DNA of 64,000 nucleotides from Azophilus sp965116165. GTDB lineage: Bacteria; Pseudomonadota; Gammaproteobacteria; Pseudomonadales; Azotimanducaceae. The DNA lies in assembly GCA_965116165.1 (NCBI GenBank), contig OZ220484.1:1054001-1118000 (forward strand), in the 5' to 3' direction. Below, in pieces: positions 55,470 to 63,829 of this stretch (its first letter is position 1; every line of letters begins with the position of its first letter). The notes below the pieces were generated by a model. That model worked only from the letters and a program-made list of their open reading frames with translations. It had not been told where the DNA came from and searched no databases. The translations under genes and the position numbers were made by a program.

Positions 55470-58400
55470 GTGGCAAAAATGAGCAAAGTGCCGACGATCT
55501 TCGAGTCTTGCCGCCCGCGCGCGGATGTTCTGGCGGGCGCCGTGACGGAGGCCGATTTCGCGGCGGATCTAGCACAGGTGATCGCTGGCCGAGGGGCGGA
55601 TGACTATGCCGACCCGGCCCGTTTCTTCGCCAACACCTATCCAACGAGGGGATTGAAGAACCTTCTGGCGAACGTTTGCGGCCGACTGAGCGGCGCGGGC
55701 GGTGAAGCCGCAGCGATTTTCCGCCTCGATACTTCCTATGGCGGCGGCAAGTCGCACGGCCTCATTGCGCTGTGCCATGCCGCGCGCAGTGGCGCCAATC
55801 TGCCGGCACTCTCCGAATTTGTCGATCCCGCACTTCTGCCGCGGGGCCCTGTTCGTATCGCCGCCTTCGACGGCGAGAACGCAGACCCGGCCAACGGCCG
55901 CCGGATGGACGGAGGGCACCTTGCCTTCACCCCATGGGGCGAAATCGCCTCGGCGCTGGCCGGCAAGGACGGTTACGAACGGGTGCGCGGGAGCGACGAG
56001 AGCCGGGTCGCTCCGGGCGCCGAGACGCTGCGCGAGTTGTTCGGCGGTGAGCCGACGCTGATTTTGCTTGACGAGTTGTCGGTCTACCTGCGCAAGGTGG
56101 GCAAGTTCGGCGACGCCCGCGATCAGTTAACAGCCTTCCTAACCTCGCTATTCAAGGCCGTGGAGGGGGCGCCAAACGCGGTTCTCGTCTACACACTGGC
56201 AATCGGCAAGGACGGGCGGGCAACCGACGCCTATCGCGACGAAAACCAGTTTATAGCCGACGGCATGGCGGAGGCGGAGAGCGTGTCGGCGCGCAAGGCG
56301 ACGCTGCTCAACCCCACCGAGGAGGACGAAACGATCCAGGTGCTTCGCCGCCGTCTGTTCGAATCCATCGACACGGCGGCGGCGCAAGCGGCCACGAACG
56401 CCTACCGGGCGCAGTGGAGCGCCCACGGAGACGCCTTGCCGGAGGCCGCCACCCGGACGGAGACCGGTGCGGCGTTCCTCTCCAGCTATCCCCTGCACCC
56501 CGGGGTTCTAGAGACCCTAACGGCGAAGACGGCGACGCTCGGCAATTTTCAGCGGGTGCGGGGCATGCTGCGGCTGCTGGCGCGCACGGTGGCCAACCTG
56601 TGGACCGAGAAACCCGCCGATGCGACAGCCATCCACCTGCACCACATTGATCCGGGCCACGAGCCGATTCGACAGGAGATTGTGACGCGCCTCGCGCAGT
56701 CGGCGTTTGCGCCGGCTATTTCCAACGACGTGTCGGCGGGATCGGCCGACAAGGCGGCGCTGGCCCAGGAAATCGACGCCGCGCATCACCTGGGGTTGCC
56801 GCCCTACGCCTCCTATATCGCCCGCACCATCTTCATGCACACCCTGGCGTTCAACGAGCCTCTGAAGGGAGTTTCACCGGAGGGGCTGCGGTACTCGATG
56901 CTGGGTCCGGTGACCGACATCAGCTTTATCGAGGAGGCGCGCAAAAAGTTCATTGCCGAATCCGCCTACCTCGACGACCGCCCCGGGGCGCCGATGCGCT
57001 TTCTCGCCGAGGCCAACCTGCGCCAAATTATTCGGCGCACGGAAGACCATGTCGATGCCGGAGAAGCCCGGGCGGAACTGAATGACCGGATCCGCGGAAT
57101 ATTCGACGGCGAGACGCTGGACGCGGTACCGTTTCCAGGTGGCCCGTTCGATGTGGCCGACGATGTCGCGGACGGTCGCCCGAAGCTCATCGTCCTTGGA
57201 TACGAGGCCTTGACCGTGGGCGCGTCGGTTGAATCCGTGCCGGAGTTGATCAAGCGCATCTACGAGCGGAAAGGGTCGGCAGGCTCCGCCCTGCGCGTAC
57301 TCCGCAACAACCTGGTCTTCGTGGCCGCCGACGAGGAGCGCAGGGCGGACATGCTCCGCAAGGCCCGCCGCCGGCTGGCGCTACGGGAGATGAAGAAACC
57401 GGAACGCCTGGTCGAACTGGCGGAGCACCAGCAGGATCAGGTGCGCGAGCTGGAGGCGCGCTCGGAGCAGGAGCTCGCGCTTGCCATTCAGCAGTGCTAC
57501 CGGCACCTGTTCTACCCGTCTCGCAACCGGGTCGGCACGGGCGATGTCGATCTGGCGCATACGGCAATCGACACTCACTCGGCCTCCGACCGGCCGGGGG
57601 CGGGGCAGCGGCATATTTCGCGCGCGCTGCGCGACCTGAACAAGCTGCGCCTAGCCGAAGACAAGCCGGATTCGCCCGCCTATGTGCGTGACCGCACGCC
57701 GCTCAAGAAGGGGCAAATATCGGTGTTGTCGTTGCGCGACGAGTTCCGCCGCGACCCGGCCCTACCGATCCTGATAGGCGACGACATCTTCGTTCGCGGG
57801 CTGAGGCGGGGCATCGAGCAGGGCGAATACCTGTATCGGCGCGGAGACTTGCTGTGCGGGCCGGGCGATCCACCAGCCGCCATCGAAATCGACGAGCAGT
57901 CGATGATCCTCACCATGGCCTACGCAAGAAACAAGGGGCTCTGGCCACGGGAGCCGACGGCTACCGAGCCGATTGTTGCGCAAGGGCAGCCGAAATACGG
58001 AGCGGATACAGGCGGGGAGGCGCCACCCGTTGCTCCTTCCGTGGAGCCGGGGCCGGGCTCGTTTACCGCCGAGGGGGTTCTCCGGGAGGCGCTCGTGCGG
58101 CTCTGGGAGCAGGCTCGGGCGAAGAAGGTGCGGGCCATCGCGGCGCTGACCATCCGCATGTACGAGGCCGGGGACGCATTCCGGCTGCTCGGCGCGGTTG
58201 GCGCGGTAGCCGGAGCGGAACGGACCGTCACCATGACCGGGGGTTATGAAACCCGCGACGGCGGCACGTTCGAGCTGGAATTCCGCGGGCCGGTCTCGGA
58301 TGCGCCGCCGGTTCGGGAATTTCTGGAGCCGCAATTGCGGGACGCCGCCTCGGCAAACCTCGAGGCGGGCTTTGAACTGACCTTCGCGGATGGGCTGTCG

Positions 58401-58496
58401 ATGCGGGGCGACGCCGCGGAGAAGCTCACCGAACGGCTCGGGCGGTTCGCGAGCGGCGCGGCCTATGTTTCAGCCACGGCGCGGGAGAAGGCGTAG
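55470..58496 (+). CDS. DUF499-family ATPase, phage-defence associated
   Basis: A 1,008-residue P-loop ATPase of the DUF499 type, related to the PglY/BrxC ATPases and found in several restriction-like anti-phage clusters. Walker A is LDTSYGGGKSHGLIAL (about residues 86-101) and Walker B is PTLILLDELSVYLRK. Other family-like stretches: TFRETRGLKN-type PTRGLKNLLANVCGRL, NFQRVRGMLRLLARTV and HHIDPGHEPIRQEI. The usual partners (DUF1156 methylase, DUF3780, PLD helicase) are not in the window. Its stop is directly followed by the next ATG (TAG-ATG), so it is co-translated with the small protein. Start GTG at 55470 or ATG at 55479. Confidence 0.85.
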   Translation: MAKMSKVPTIFESCRPRADVLAGAVTEADFAADLAQVIAGRGADDYADPARFFANTYPTRGLKNLLANVCGRLSGAGGEAAAIFRLDTSYGGGKSHGLIALCHAARSGANLPALSEFVDPALLPRGPVRIAAFDGENADPANGRRMDGGHLAFTPWGEIASALAGKDGYERVRGSDESRVAPGAETLRELFGGEPTLILLDELSVYLRKVGKFGDARDQLTAFLTSLFKAVEGAPNAVLVYTLAIGKDGRATDAYRDENQFIADGMAEAESVSARKATLLNPTEEDETIQVLRRRLFESIDTAAAQAATNAYRAQWSAHGDALPEAATRTETGAAFLSSYPLHPGVLETLTAKTATLGNFQRVRGMLRLLARTVANLWTEKPADATAIHLHHIDPGHEPIRQEIVTRLAQSAFAPAISNDVSAGSADKAALAQEIDAAHHLGLPPYASYIARTIFMHTLAFNEPLKGVSPEGLRYSMLGPVTDISFIEEARKKFIAESAYLDDRPGAPMRFLAEANLRQIIRRTEDHVDAGEARAELNDRIRGIFDGETLDAVPFPGGPFDVADDVADGRPKLIVLGYEALTVGASVESVPELIKRIYERKGSAGSALRVLRNNLVFVAADEERRADMLRKARRRLALREMKKPERLVELAEHQQDQVRELEARSEQELALAIQQCYRHLFYPSRNRVGTGDVDLAHTAIDTHSASDRPGAGQRHISRALRDLNKLRLAEDKPDSPAYVRDRTPLKKGQISVLSLRDEFRRDPALPILIGDDIFVRGLRRGIEQGEYLYRRGDLLCGPGDPPAAIEIDEQSMILTMAYARNKGLWPREPTATEPIVAQGQPKYGADTGGEAPPVAPSVEPGPGSFTAEGVLREALVRLWEQARAKKVRAIAALTIRMYEAGDAFRLLGAVGAVAGAERTVTMTGGYETRDGGTFELEFRGPVSDAPPVREFLEPQLRDAASANLEAGFELTFADGLSMRGDAAEKLTERLGRFASGAAYVSATAREKA

Positions 58497-58976
58497 ATGG
58501 CGCGGCCAAAACGACTGTCGCAGGCCGAGGCATCCATGTCTGCGCCGCGCTACGAGCTGCGGGTGCGGCGCCATGGGCCGGCGGATACCGCCTACGAGGT
58601 CTGGCAGTTGCCGGCCGCCGCCTCGCCGCATGTGACGTGCGCATTACGCGTCGCCGGGCTACGGGGCCGCAATCTCGAGTTGGTGGAGCACCGGGTGCTG
58701 AGAAGGCTGTCGCAGGCCGGCGTCAAGCTTGGACAGCGGGCCGACAGGACGCGGCGGGGCTACGCCCTGACCGAGGATATGGCGCTGATGCTGGGGCTCC
58801 TGTTCCGTACCCTGGCACCGATGCGCAGTCGCGAAAACATGCGGACCGTGGCGGAGGGAATCGAGGCGATGGACCGTGAAGAGGCGGCGTACTGGCTCGG
58901 CATGGCCATGCACCGCAAGAATCCGCGCCGGGTGCTGGCGTCGTTGCGGTGTCTGTTGACGGAGCCGAGACGGTAA
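58497..58976 (+). CDS. Small protein of the DUF499 cluster, unrecognised
   Basis: A protein of 159 residues starting on the base after the DUF499 stop. The N-terminus is basic, followed by a beta-like segment (RYELRVRRHGPADTAYEVWQ), then RVAGLRGRNLELVEHRVLRR and mostly helical sequence ending in AYWLGMAMHRKNPRRVLASL. No family is recognised with confidence. Contiguity and matching base composition make it part of the same operon, probably a partner of the ATPase. Confidence 0.75.
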   Translation: MARPKRLSQAEASMSAPRYELRVRRHGPADTAYEVWQLPAAASPHVTCALRVAGLRGRNLELVEHRVLRRLSQAGVKLGQRADRTRRGYALTEDMALMLGLLFRTLAPMRSRENMRTVAEGIEAMDREEAAYWLGMAMHRKNPRRVLASLRCLLTEPRR

Positions 58977-59010
58977 CGAAGTGGCCGCGCACGATGATGG
59001 AGGTGGCAAA

Positions 59011-60117
59011 TTGAACACGAAATCAGCCAAGCAGTCCGTGGAATTCGAAGAACCAGAAGGGCGGGAAGAAGACACGCCCTGGGGCGACTATCCCCTCGAT
59101 GAGATGCTGATACGAAATGATCACCGAACTGTTCGTGATGTGTTGCACCGCATCGATCAATGTCGCTACGTGATGAACCCCGACTTTCAGCGCGACTTCG
59201 TCTGGCGCAACGACAAGCAAAGCAAGCTGGTCGAATCGGTCATCATGCGTATTCCATTGCCGGTCTTCTACATGGCAGAGGATCCCGAGGGCCGGATGGT
59301 GGTGGTCGACGGCTTGCAGCGCCTGTCTACGTTCAAGCGTTTCGTCGGAGGCGAACTCAAGCTCCGACTGCCGGACCGTCCCGAGCTCAATGGCAAGCGG
59401 TTTGCCGACTTGCTACCCAAATTTCAGAATCGCGTAGAAGACTGCAACCTGATCTTCTACATCATCGACTCGAAAGCACCCGAGCGAGCGCGGCTCGACA
59501 TCTTCGAGCGCGTAAACAGCGGTCAACAGTTGACGCGGCAGCAAATGCGCAACAGCCTTTACATGGGGAAAGCGACACAACTCCTCAGGGACGAAGCGCA
59601 CACCGAGATATTCCGCAAGGCAACGGGGGGCAGCCTGAATCCCGCAACTATGCGGGATCGCGAGTTCGTCAACCGCTTCTGCGCATTTCAGGTATTGGGA
59701 ACCGACGCCTATCAGCGCGACGATATGGACGACTTCCTCGCCCGTTGCCTTACCCGCATGAACGAGATGAGCGACGCAGAACTGTCGGAACTGTCAGAGA
59801 GTTTCCACCGTGGCCTCGCCAACAATTATCTGCTCTTCAAACGTCATGCCTTTCGCAAACATGAGCCCGATCAAAAAAAGAGAGGCGTGCTCAACGCGTC
59901 CCTTTGGGATGTGATGTCTACCGGGCTCTCACACTATCGGGCGTCACAGATCAAGGCACATGCGGAGCCACTTCGCGAGGCCATATACTACTTGTTGTGG
60001 GACGACGCGTTCGACACAGCCATCACCTATGGCCCGAACAATCCCCACAGGGTGAGGACGCGATTCGACATGGCCCAGAAAGCGCTGGAGGGGGTTCTCG
60101 GTGCTCACGCGCATTGA
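59011..60117 (+). CDS. DUF262 (GmrSD-type/ParB-like) protein
   Basis: A protein of about 368 residues with the DUF262 fold, the nucleotide-sensing half of GmrSD-type modification-dependent restriction systems. The key motif is VVVDGLQRLSTFKRFVGG (family DGQQRLTTL), preceded by NPDFQRDFVWRNDKQSKLVE and followed by FERVNSGQQLTRQQMRNSLY. No DUF1571/HNH nuclease half (DUF1524) is visible. A TTG at 59011 is taken as start because GGAGGT lies exactly 6 bases before it; a GTG at 58981 is in frame. It overlaps the ATPase fragment that follows. Confidence 0.85.
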   Translation: MNTKSAKQSVEFEEPEGREEDTPWGDYPLDEMLIRNDHRTVRDVLHRIDQCRYVMNPDFQRDFVWRNDKQSKLVESVIMRIPLPVFYMAEDPEGRMVVVDGLQRLSTFKRFVGGELKLRLPDRPELNGKRFADLLPKFQNRVEDCNLIFYIIDSKAPERARLDIFERVNSGQQLTRQQMRNSLYMGKATQLLRDEAHTEIFRKATGGSLNPATMRDREFVNRFCAFQVLGTDAYQRDDMDDFLARCLTRMNEMSDAELSELSESFHRGLANNYLLFKRHAFRKHEPDQKKRGVLNASLWDVMSTGLSHYRASQIKAHAEPLREAIYYLLWDDAFDTAITYGPNNPHRVRTRFDMAQKALEGVLGAHAH

Positions 60118-60370
60118 CCTGCGACACTTCAAATGTTTCGAGACGCTCAGGCTGCCATTGCGTCGGATCACGTTGCTGTCGGACCTCAACGCTTCCGGTA
60201 AGTCGTCGGTGATGCAGGCACTGGTATTAAGGTTTCCCATTCGACCCTCCGCATGCATTTTTCGTGGCCCGGCAGGGCCAGGGAGCCGGTACATGTCTTG
60301 TATGTCGGTCCCAAGATCACCAAGCGATGACCCAATGGCGCATACAAACTTGGCATGTCAATGCACGTAA
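60101..60370 (+). pseudogene. AAA (RecF/SMC-like) ATPase, truncated after Walker A
   Basis: From a GTG overlapping the DUF262 stop, the frame reads LTRIDLRHFKCFETLRLPLR and LLSDLNASGKSSVMQAL, the N-terminus and Walker A of an OLD/RecF-like ATPase often encoded next to DUF262 proteins. Similarity ends at about 60230; the rest of the frame is unrelated and stops at 60370. The break coincides with a 140-bp segment flanked by inverted CCCTCCGCA. The remainder of the gene is absent, so this module is decaying or was overwritten by the TIR operon. Confidence 0.8.
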
Positions 60371-60384
60371 GCATCTGCGGAGGG
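60245..60384. mobile_element. 140-bp segment with inverted ends at the ATPase break
   Basis: CCCTCCGCA at 60245-60253 is mirrored by TGCGGAGGG at 60376-60384. The interior has no recognised gene. It sits exactly between the amputated ATPase and the first TIR gene and may be an insertion remnant or a recombination junction. Confidence 0.4.
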
Positions 60385-60396
60385 TGAGTTGAGCCG

Positions 60397-61563
60397 ATGA
60401 CACGCCCACTCTTTGCGTTGTACGTGATGTGGCATCCCTCGTACCCGGGAGGTCGCGAGATCGCGGATCAACTCCGCACGCACTTCGGTCGTGATTTCCA
60501 TTCGGCCGCTGGCGAGGGGCGTCGCGTTAGCGTCCTCGAACGCAGCGCACCTGTTCCGGGGACACTTACGCCCTTGCCGATCAACTGGAACGACGCAGAA
60601 CTTACAGCCGTTATCGTGCTGGCGGAAGCGACGCTTGTCGATGATCAGGACTGGGTCGGCTATGTGCGTAACACTGCGCAGGTTGCGCGAGAAAGGGGAA
60701 TACCCACCGGCTTTTTCCCGGTGACGATGGAGCCACAGGGCCTCGCGTTGGGATTCAAACAGCAAGCTCTACGCTGGGACGACTGGAGAGGGCGCGATGC
60801 GGACAAGATTCAGCGCCTCAGGTCGGATCTCACCCACGAGTTCTGCCGCATGTTGCGATATCGTATCGACATGCTCCGAGATGGCGGTGACGGGGATGCG
60901 GCGCTCGGGAAGTACCTTGAGAAGATCCAGGTTTTCATCAGCCATTCGAAACACGATGAGGACGGCGAATCGATAGGCCGCGGCATTCGCGACTGGATTC
61001 ATGCGCACAGCGCACTCGACAGCTTCTTCGATGTCCATGACATTCCACCCGGCTTGTCGTTCGGAGACGTCCTGCTGCACCAAGTCGGCATGGGGGCCGT
61101 CGTGGCGGTGCATTCCGACTCGTACTCGTCGCGCGAGTGGTGCCGGCGCGAGGCCATCGAAGCAAAGCGACGCCTAACGCCGATGGTGGTCCTTGATTGT
61201 GTGCGGGATATCGACCCGCGCGGAATGCCCTACCTCGGCAACGTGCCGATCATCCGCATGAATCCCGACCGGATGGACAGGCTTGCCATCGTTGTGGGCT
61301 GCCTCCTGGATGAGGTTTTCCGAACATGGCTTTGGCTCTGTTGGGTGGGGCACCATTTGACAGATTCTCCGGGGGCCTTGTTCACGGCCCGGCCCCCCGA
61401 GCTGATCACCTTGGCAGCATTGCCTCCCGATGACCAAGAATCGGTTCCGACAATCGTCTATCCTGAACCACTGCTGAGCGCTGACGAAGAACGGTTGTTC
61501 CGAGAGATCGCGCCGGGAGTCCGCGTGCAGACGTTGACCGACTGGCTGGAGGAACGCCCATGA
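60397..61563 (+). CDS. Tandem TIR-domain protein
   Basis: 388 residues with two TIR-like regions. The N-terminal one (YVMWHPSYPGGREIADQLRT ... AELTAVIVLAEATL) is divergent; where a catalytic Glu would lie the sequence reads DWVGYVRNTAQVARE. The second (about residues 175-310) is a clear TIR: KIQVFISHSKHDEDG, DSFFDVHDIPPGLSFGDVLL, VAVHSDSYSSREWCRREAIE, which includes the candidate catalytic Glu, and VVLDCVRDIDPRGMPYLGNV. TIR domains in bacterial immunity cleave NAD+ or make cyclic ADP-ribose signals. It overlaps the SLOG gene by four bases (ATGA). Whether it is enzyme, effector or both is inferred only. Confidence 0.85.
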   Translation: MTRPLFALYVMWHPSYPGGREIADQLRTHFGRDFHSAAGEGRRVSVLERSAPVPGTLTPLPINWNDAELTAVIVLAEATLVDDQDWVGYVRNTAQVARERGIPTGFFPVTMEPQGLALGFKQQALRWDDWRGRDADKIQRLRSDLTHEFCRMLRYRIDMLRDGGDGDAALGKYLEKIQVFISHSKHDEDGESIGRGIRDWIHAHSALDSFFDVHDIPPGLSFGDVLLHQVGMGAVVAVHSDSYSSREWCRREAIEAKRRLTPMVVLDCVRDIDPRGMPYLGNVPIIRMNPDRMDRLAIVVGCLLDEVFRTWLWLCWVGHHLTDSPGALFTARPPELITLAALPPDDQESVPTIVYPEPLLSADEERLFREIAPGVRVQTLTDWLEERP

Positions 61564-62411
61564 TCACACCCGACACTGAGAGATCGGACGCCGTCGGCGT
61601 CTCTGTTTCGGAGAGCCCGGACTTGTGGGCCCTGGGGCTGAGCGACGGGCACCTGCGTGACGCGATGGCGGAGATTGCCCTCCAGGTGCTCGCCTCGGGA
61701 AGGAGCCTGGCCTACGGCGGAGACCTGCGGCAACACGGATTCACGGAGCTTCTGGCCGAGCTGGTGGGACGTTATCGGAACCATCCCCGGCACGGTGGCG
61801 CCATCGTCGTGACCGACTATCTGGCCTGGCCGGTGCACATCCGAATGACGTCCGACGAGATCGCTGCGTTCTCCGCCGAACACGAACCCAGCACCCGTCT
61901 TGTCTTCCTTGCGCTGGATGGCGCACGCCTCGCGCGCGAGCAACGGCTGATGCTGTGTGCGCATGAGCCGGACGAAGAGGAATGGACGGCAGGACTGACC
62001 GCGATGCGAACCACAATGCGCGGGGATATTCGGGCGCGGGTCGTTCTTGGCGGCAGGGTCGAGGGCTACAAGGGGGCGATGCCCGGCATCGCCGAGGAGG
62101 CATGCCTCTCTCTGGAGGCAAGCCAGCCCGTGTTCCTCGTGGGCGGATTCGGCGGATGCGCACGCGATATCGCGGAGACGGTCGGCATCGCCGAGCGCTG
62201 GGCCGGCTCGCGTGATGGGTGGACCGGCCGGGAGCGCTTTCACAAGTACTCGCCGGACGACCTGCGCAATGGTCTTTCCCGCGAGGAGAACGCCATCCTA
62301 GCCCACACGCCCCATATCCAAGAGGCGGTCACCCTCGTCTCGCGGGGTCTGCGCCGAGTCCTCGGTAATGGAGAGCACGATAGGAATCACGATGCACAAG
62401 GTATTCATTAG
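61560..62411 (+). CDS. Stand-alone SLOG-domain protein
   Basis: 283 residues with the Rossmann-like SLOG/LOG fold: GVSVSESPDLWALGLSDGHL, SLAYGGDLRQHGFTELLAEL, VVLGGRVEGYKGAMPGIAEE and the late glycine motif PVFLVGGFGGCARDIAETVG. SLOG domains bind nucleotide-derived ligands. In Thoeris ThsA the SLOG domain senses the cyclic ADP-ribose made by the TIR protein. Here the domain is not fused to SIR2, a nuclease or a membrane segment. Its gene is locked between two TIR genes, overlapping both, so it is probably the sensor or an accessory subunit of the same system. Confidence 0.82.
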   Translation: MITPDTERSDAVGVSVSESPDLWALGLSDGHLRDAMAEIALQVLASGRSLAYGGDLRQHGFTELLAELVGRYRNHPRHGGAIVVTDYLAWPVHIRMTSDEIAAFSAEHEPSTRLVFLALDGARLAREQRLMLCAHEPDEEEWTAGLTAMRTTMRGDIRARVVLGGRVEGYKGAMPGIAEEACLSLEASQPVFLVGGFGGCARDIAETVGIAERWAGSRDGWTGRERFHKYSPDDLRNGLSREENAILAHTPHIQEAVTLVSRGLRRVLGNGEHDRNHDAQGIH

Positions 62412-62994
62412 CTACCATCACCACAACGACCAGAGATACAAAAAAAACTTGGTTGAGTTCGGCGAGAAGTGCTCGATTTTCGTGGATCGATCCGTTGACA
62501 CGGGCGACATCCCAGACGATTCGACCGATGAGCAGATCCGTCTCGCCATCAGAGACCGATATCTCAGGGACTCGACGGTGACCATCGTATTGGTCGGCAG
62601 AGAGACCAAACGCCGAAAGCATGTCGATTGGGAAATTTACTCAAGCATGTACGACGGATCGGTGAACAAAAGGTCAGGCATAGTCGTCATCAATCTCCCG
62701 GGAATCTCCGACAATGCATTCACTGCGCCTCATGGGGATGAAGAGAAGGGGTTGCTGTATCCAGAGGTTACATCATGGATAGACATCGAGGAACGGCAGG
62801 AGTACGAGCGTCGATATCCATACATGCCCGATCGGATCATCGACAACTTGATGAAGACAGACGTCAAAATCTCAGTCGCTCCATGGGACAGAATAAATGA
62901 TAAGGCACTTGAGTTTCTGATTGAGGCAGCCTTTCGTAACCGCGCCAACTGCGAGTACGATTTGCACAGGCGCATGAGGCGGGCGAATTCATGA
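62392..62994 (+). CDS. ThsB-type TIR-like protein (PF08937 family)
   Basis: 200 residues of the TIR-like family that includes Thoeris ThsB. The signature is KVFISYHHHNDQRYKKNLVE, IFVDRSVDTGDIPDDSTDEQ, IRDRYLRDSTVTIVLVG and the conserved KHVDWEIYSSMYDG with the probable catalytic Glu. ThsB proteins detect phage and synthesise a cyclic ADP-ribose isomer. The ATG at 62392 is preferred (AGGA 6 bases before); it overlaps the SLOG gene by 20 bases. The sequence is less GC-rich than its neighbours, suggesting separate ancestry. Confidence 0.88.
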   Translation: MHKVFISYHHHNDQRYKKNLVEFGEKCSIFVDRSVDTGDIPDDSTDEQIRLAIRDRYLRDSTVTIVLVGRETKRRKHVDWEIYSSMYDGSVNKRSGIVVINLPGISDNAFTAPHGDEEKGLLYPEVTSWIDIEERQEYERRYPYMPDRIIDNLMKTDVKISVAPWDRINDKALEFLIEAAFRNRANCEYDLHRRMRRANS

Positions 62995-63116
62995 GTGATT
63001 ACTATCGTGCCGAGCGACTACCGAACCGCTGCAATCCCACCACAGCATCCGCACCGGATGCTAAAGGTGTCGCAGTGTCTGTTGACGGCACCCGAGTAAT
63101 GATCAGAGAAGCGTGA
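62991..63116 (+). CDS. 41-residue microprotein in the TIR-SLOG operon
   Basis: An ATG at 62991 overlaps the TIR stop (ATGA) and the TGA at 63114-63116 overlaps the next ATG (TGATG). The product begins MSDYYRAERLPNRCNP and ends VSVDGTRVMIREA. Coupling on both sides argues that it is translated. It shows no known motif. It could alternatively be only a spacer whose translation couples the neighbours. Confidence 0.55.
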   Translation: MSDYYRAERLPNRCNPTTASAPDAKGVAVSVDGTRVMIREA

Positions 63117-63817
63117 TGCGGATCGTGCCGGAGATCAGCGGTGTCAACATTGTGCTGGTAGGGAATTTCAACCCGGCGATTTTCACTCCCGCCTGGTTTG
63201 CACTGCACGACCTTCTGCCAGAAAGTGCCGCCGAGAACGCCGAACTGGAGATTGCACATCATCAGGTAACCAAGTTTTCCACGGAATGGCTCCAGCTTGA
63301 TATCACCCTCGACCACTTCCAAGCCGCGACTCAATCGGTACCGCATATTCGGGTGTATGACTTCGTGGTGCGCGTCTTTGGGGAAAATCTCTTCCACACC
63401 CCTATCAGGGCGCTCGGCATCAATCGGTATGTGCATTTTCGTGCGCCCAGTCAGAACGCCCGGAATCGTGTCGGTAGAGCGCTGGCACCAGTGGAACCAT
63501 GGCGCCCATGTATCGAGAAACTCGGACTGGAACTAGAGTGCGAATACGGTGGAATGCGGTCGCTAACCATGGCGGATACCCAGCCCGAAGGACGGTCGCC
63601 CGGGGGGCAGGTAAATATCACGGTAGAACCATCCACCCGGATCGACAAAGGGCGGTCGGGAATTTATGTGAACATCAACGACCATTACGTTGTTGGCAGC
63701 GCCGACGCTAATGGATGCAAGCAATCAATGCGGCTTCTGGAGAGCAATTTCGAAGACTCGATCCAGCGCAGTGATACCATAATCGATCACATCATGTCAT
63801 TGGCAAAGGATGAATAG
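63116..63817 (+). CDS. Unrecognised protein in the TIR-SLOG operon
   Basis: 233 residues from an ATG that overlaps the preceding stop; a GTG one codon earlier is possible. The sequence is mixed alpha/beta: VNIVLVGNFNPAIFTPAWFA near the N-terminus, DFVVRVFGENLFHTPIRALG in the middle, GGQVNITVEPSTRID and GIYVNINDHYVV later, and an acidic helix at the end. No membrane segment or catalytic motif is seen. The family is not recognised. It is followed after 12 bases by another gene in the same direction. Confidence 0.75.
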   Translation: MRIVPEISGVNIVLVGNFNPAIFTPAWFALHDLLPESAAENAELEIAHHQVTKFSTEWLQLDITLDHFQAATQSVPHIRVYDFVVRVFGENLFHTPIRALGINRYVHFRAPSQNARNRVGRALAPVEPWRPCIEKLGLELECEYGGMRSLTMADTQPEGRSPGGQVNITVEPSTRIDKGRSGIYVNINDHYVVGSADANGCKQSMRLLESNFEDSIQRSDTIIDHIMSLAKDE

Positions 63818-63829
63818 GGGGCAGATTTC

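Noticed and set aside
60186..60374. A 62-codon leftward frame across the junction after the truncated ATPase
   Set aside because: It spans both the coding remnant of the ATPase and the inverted-end segment and shows no recognised family.
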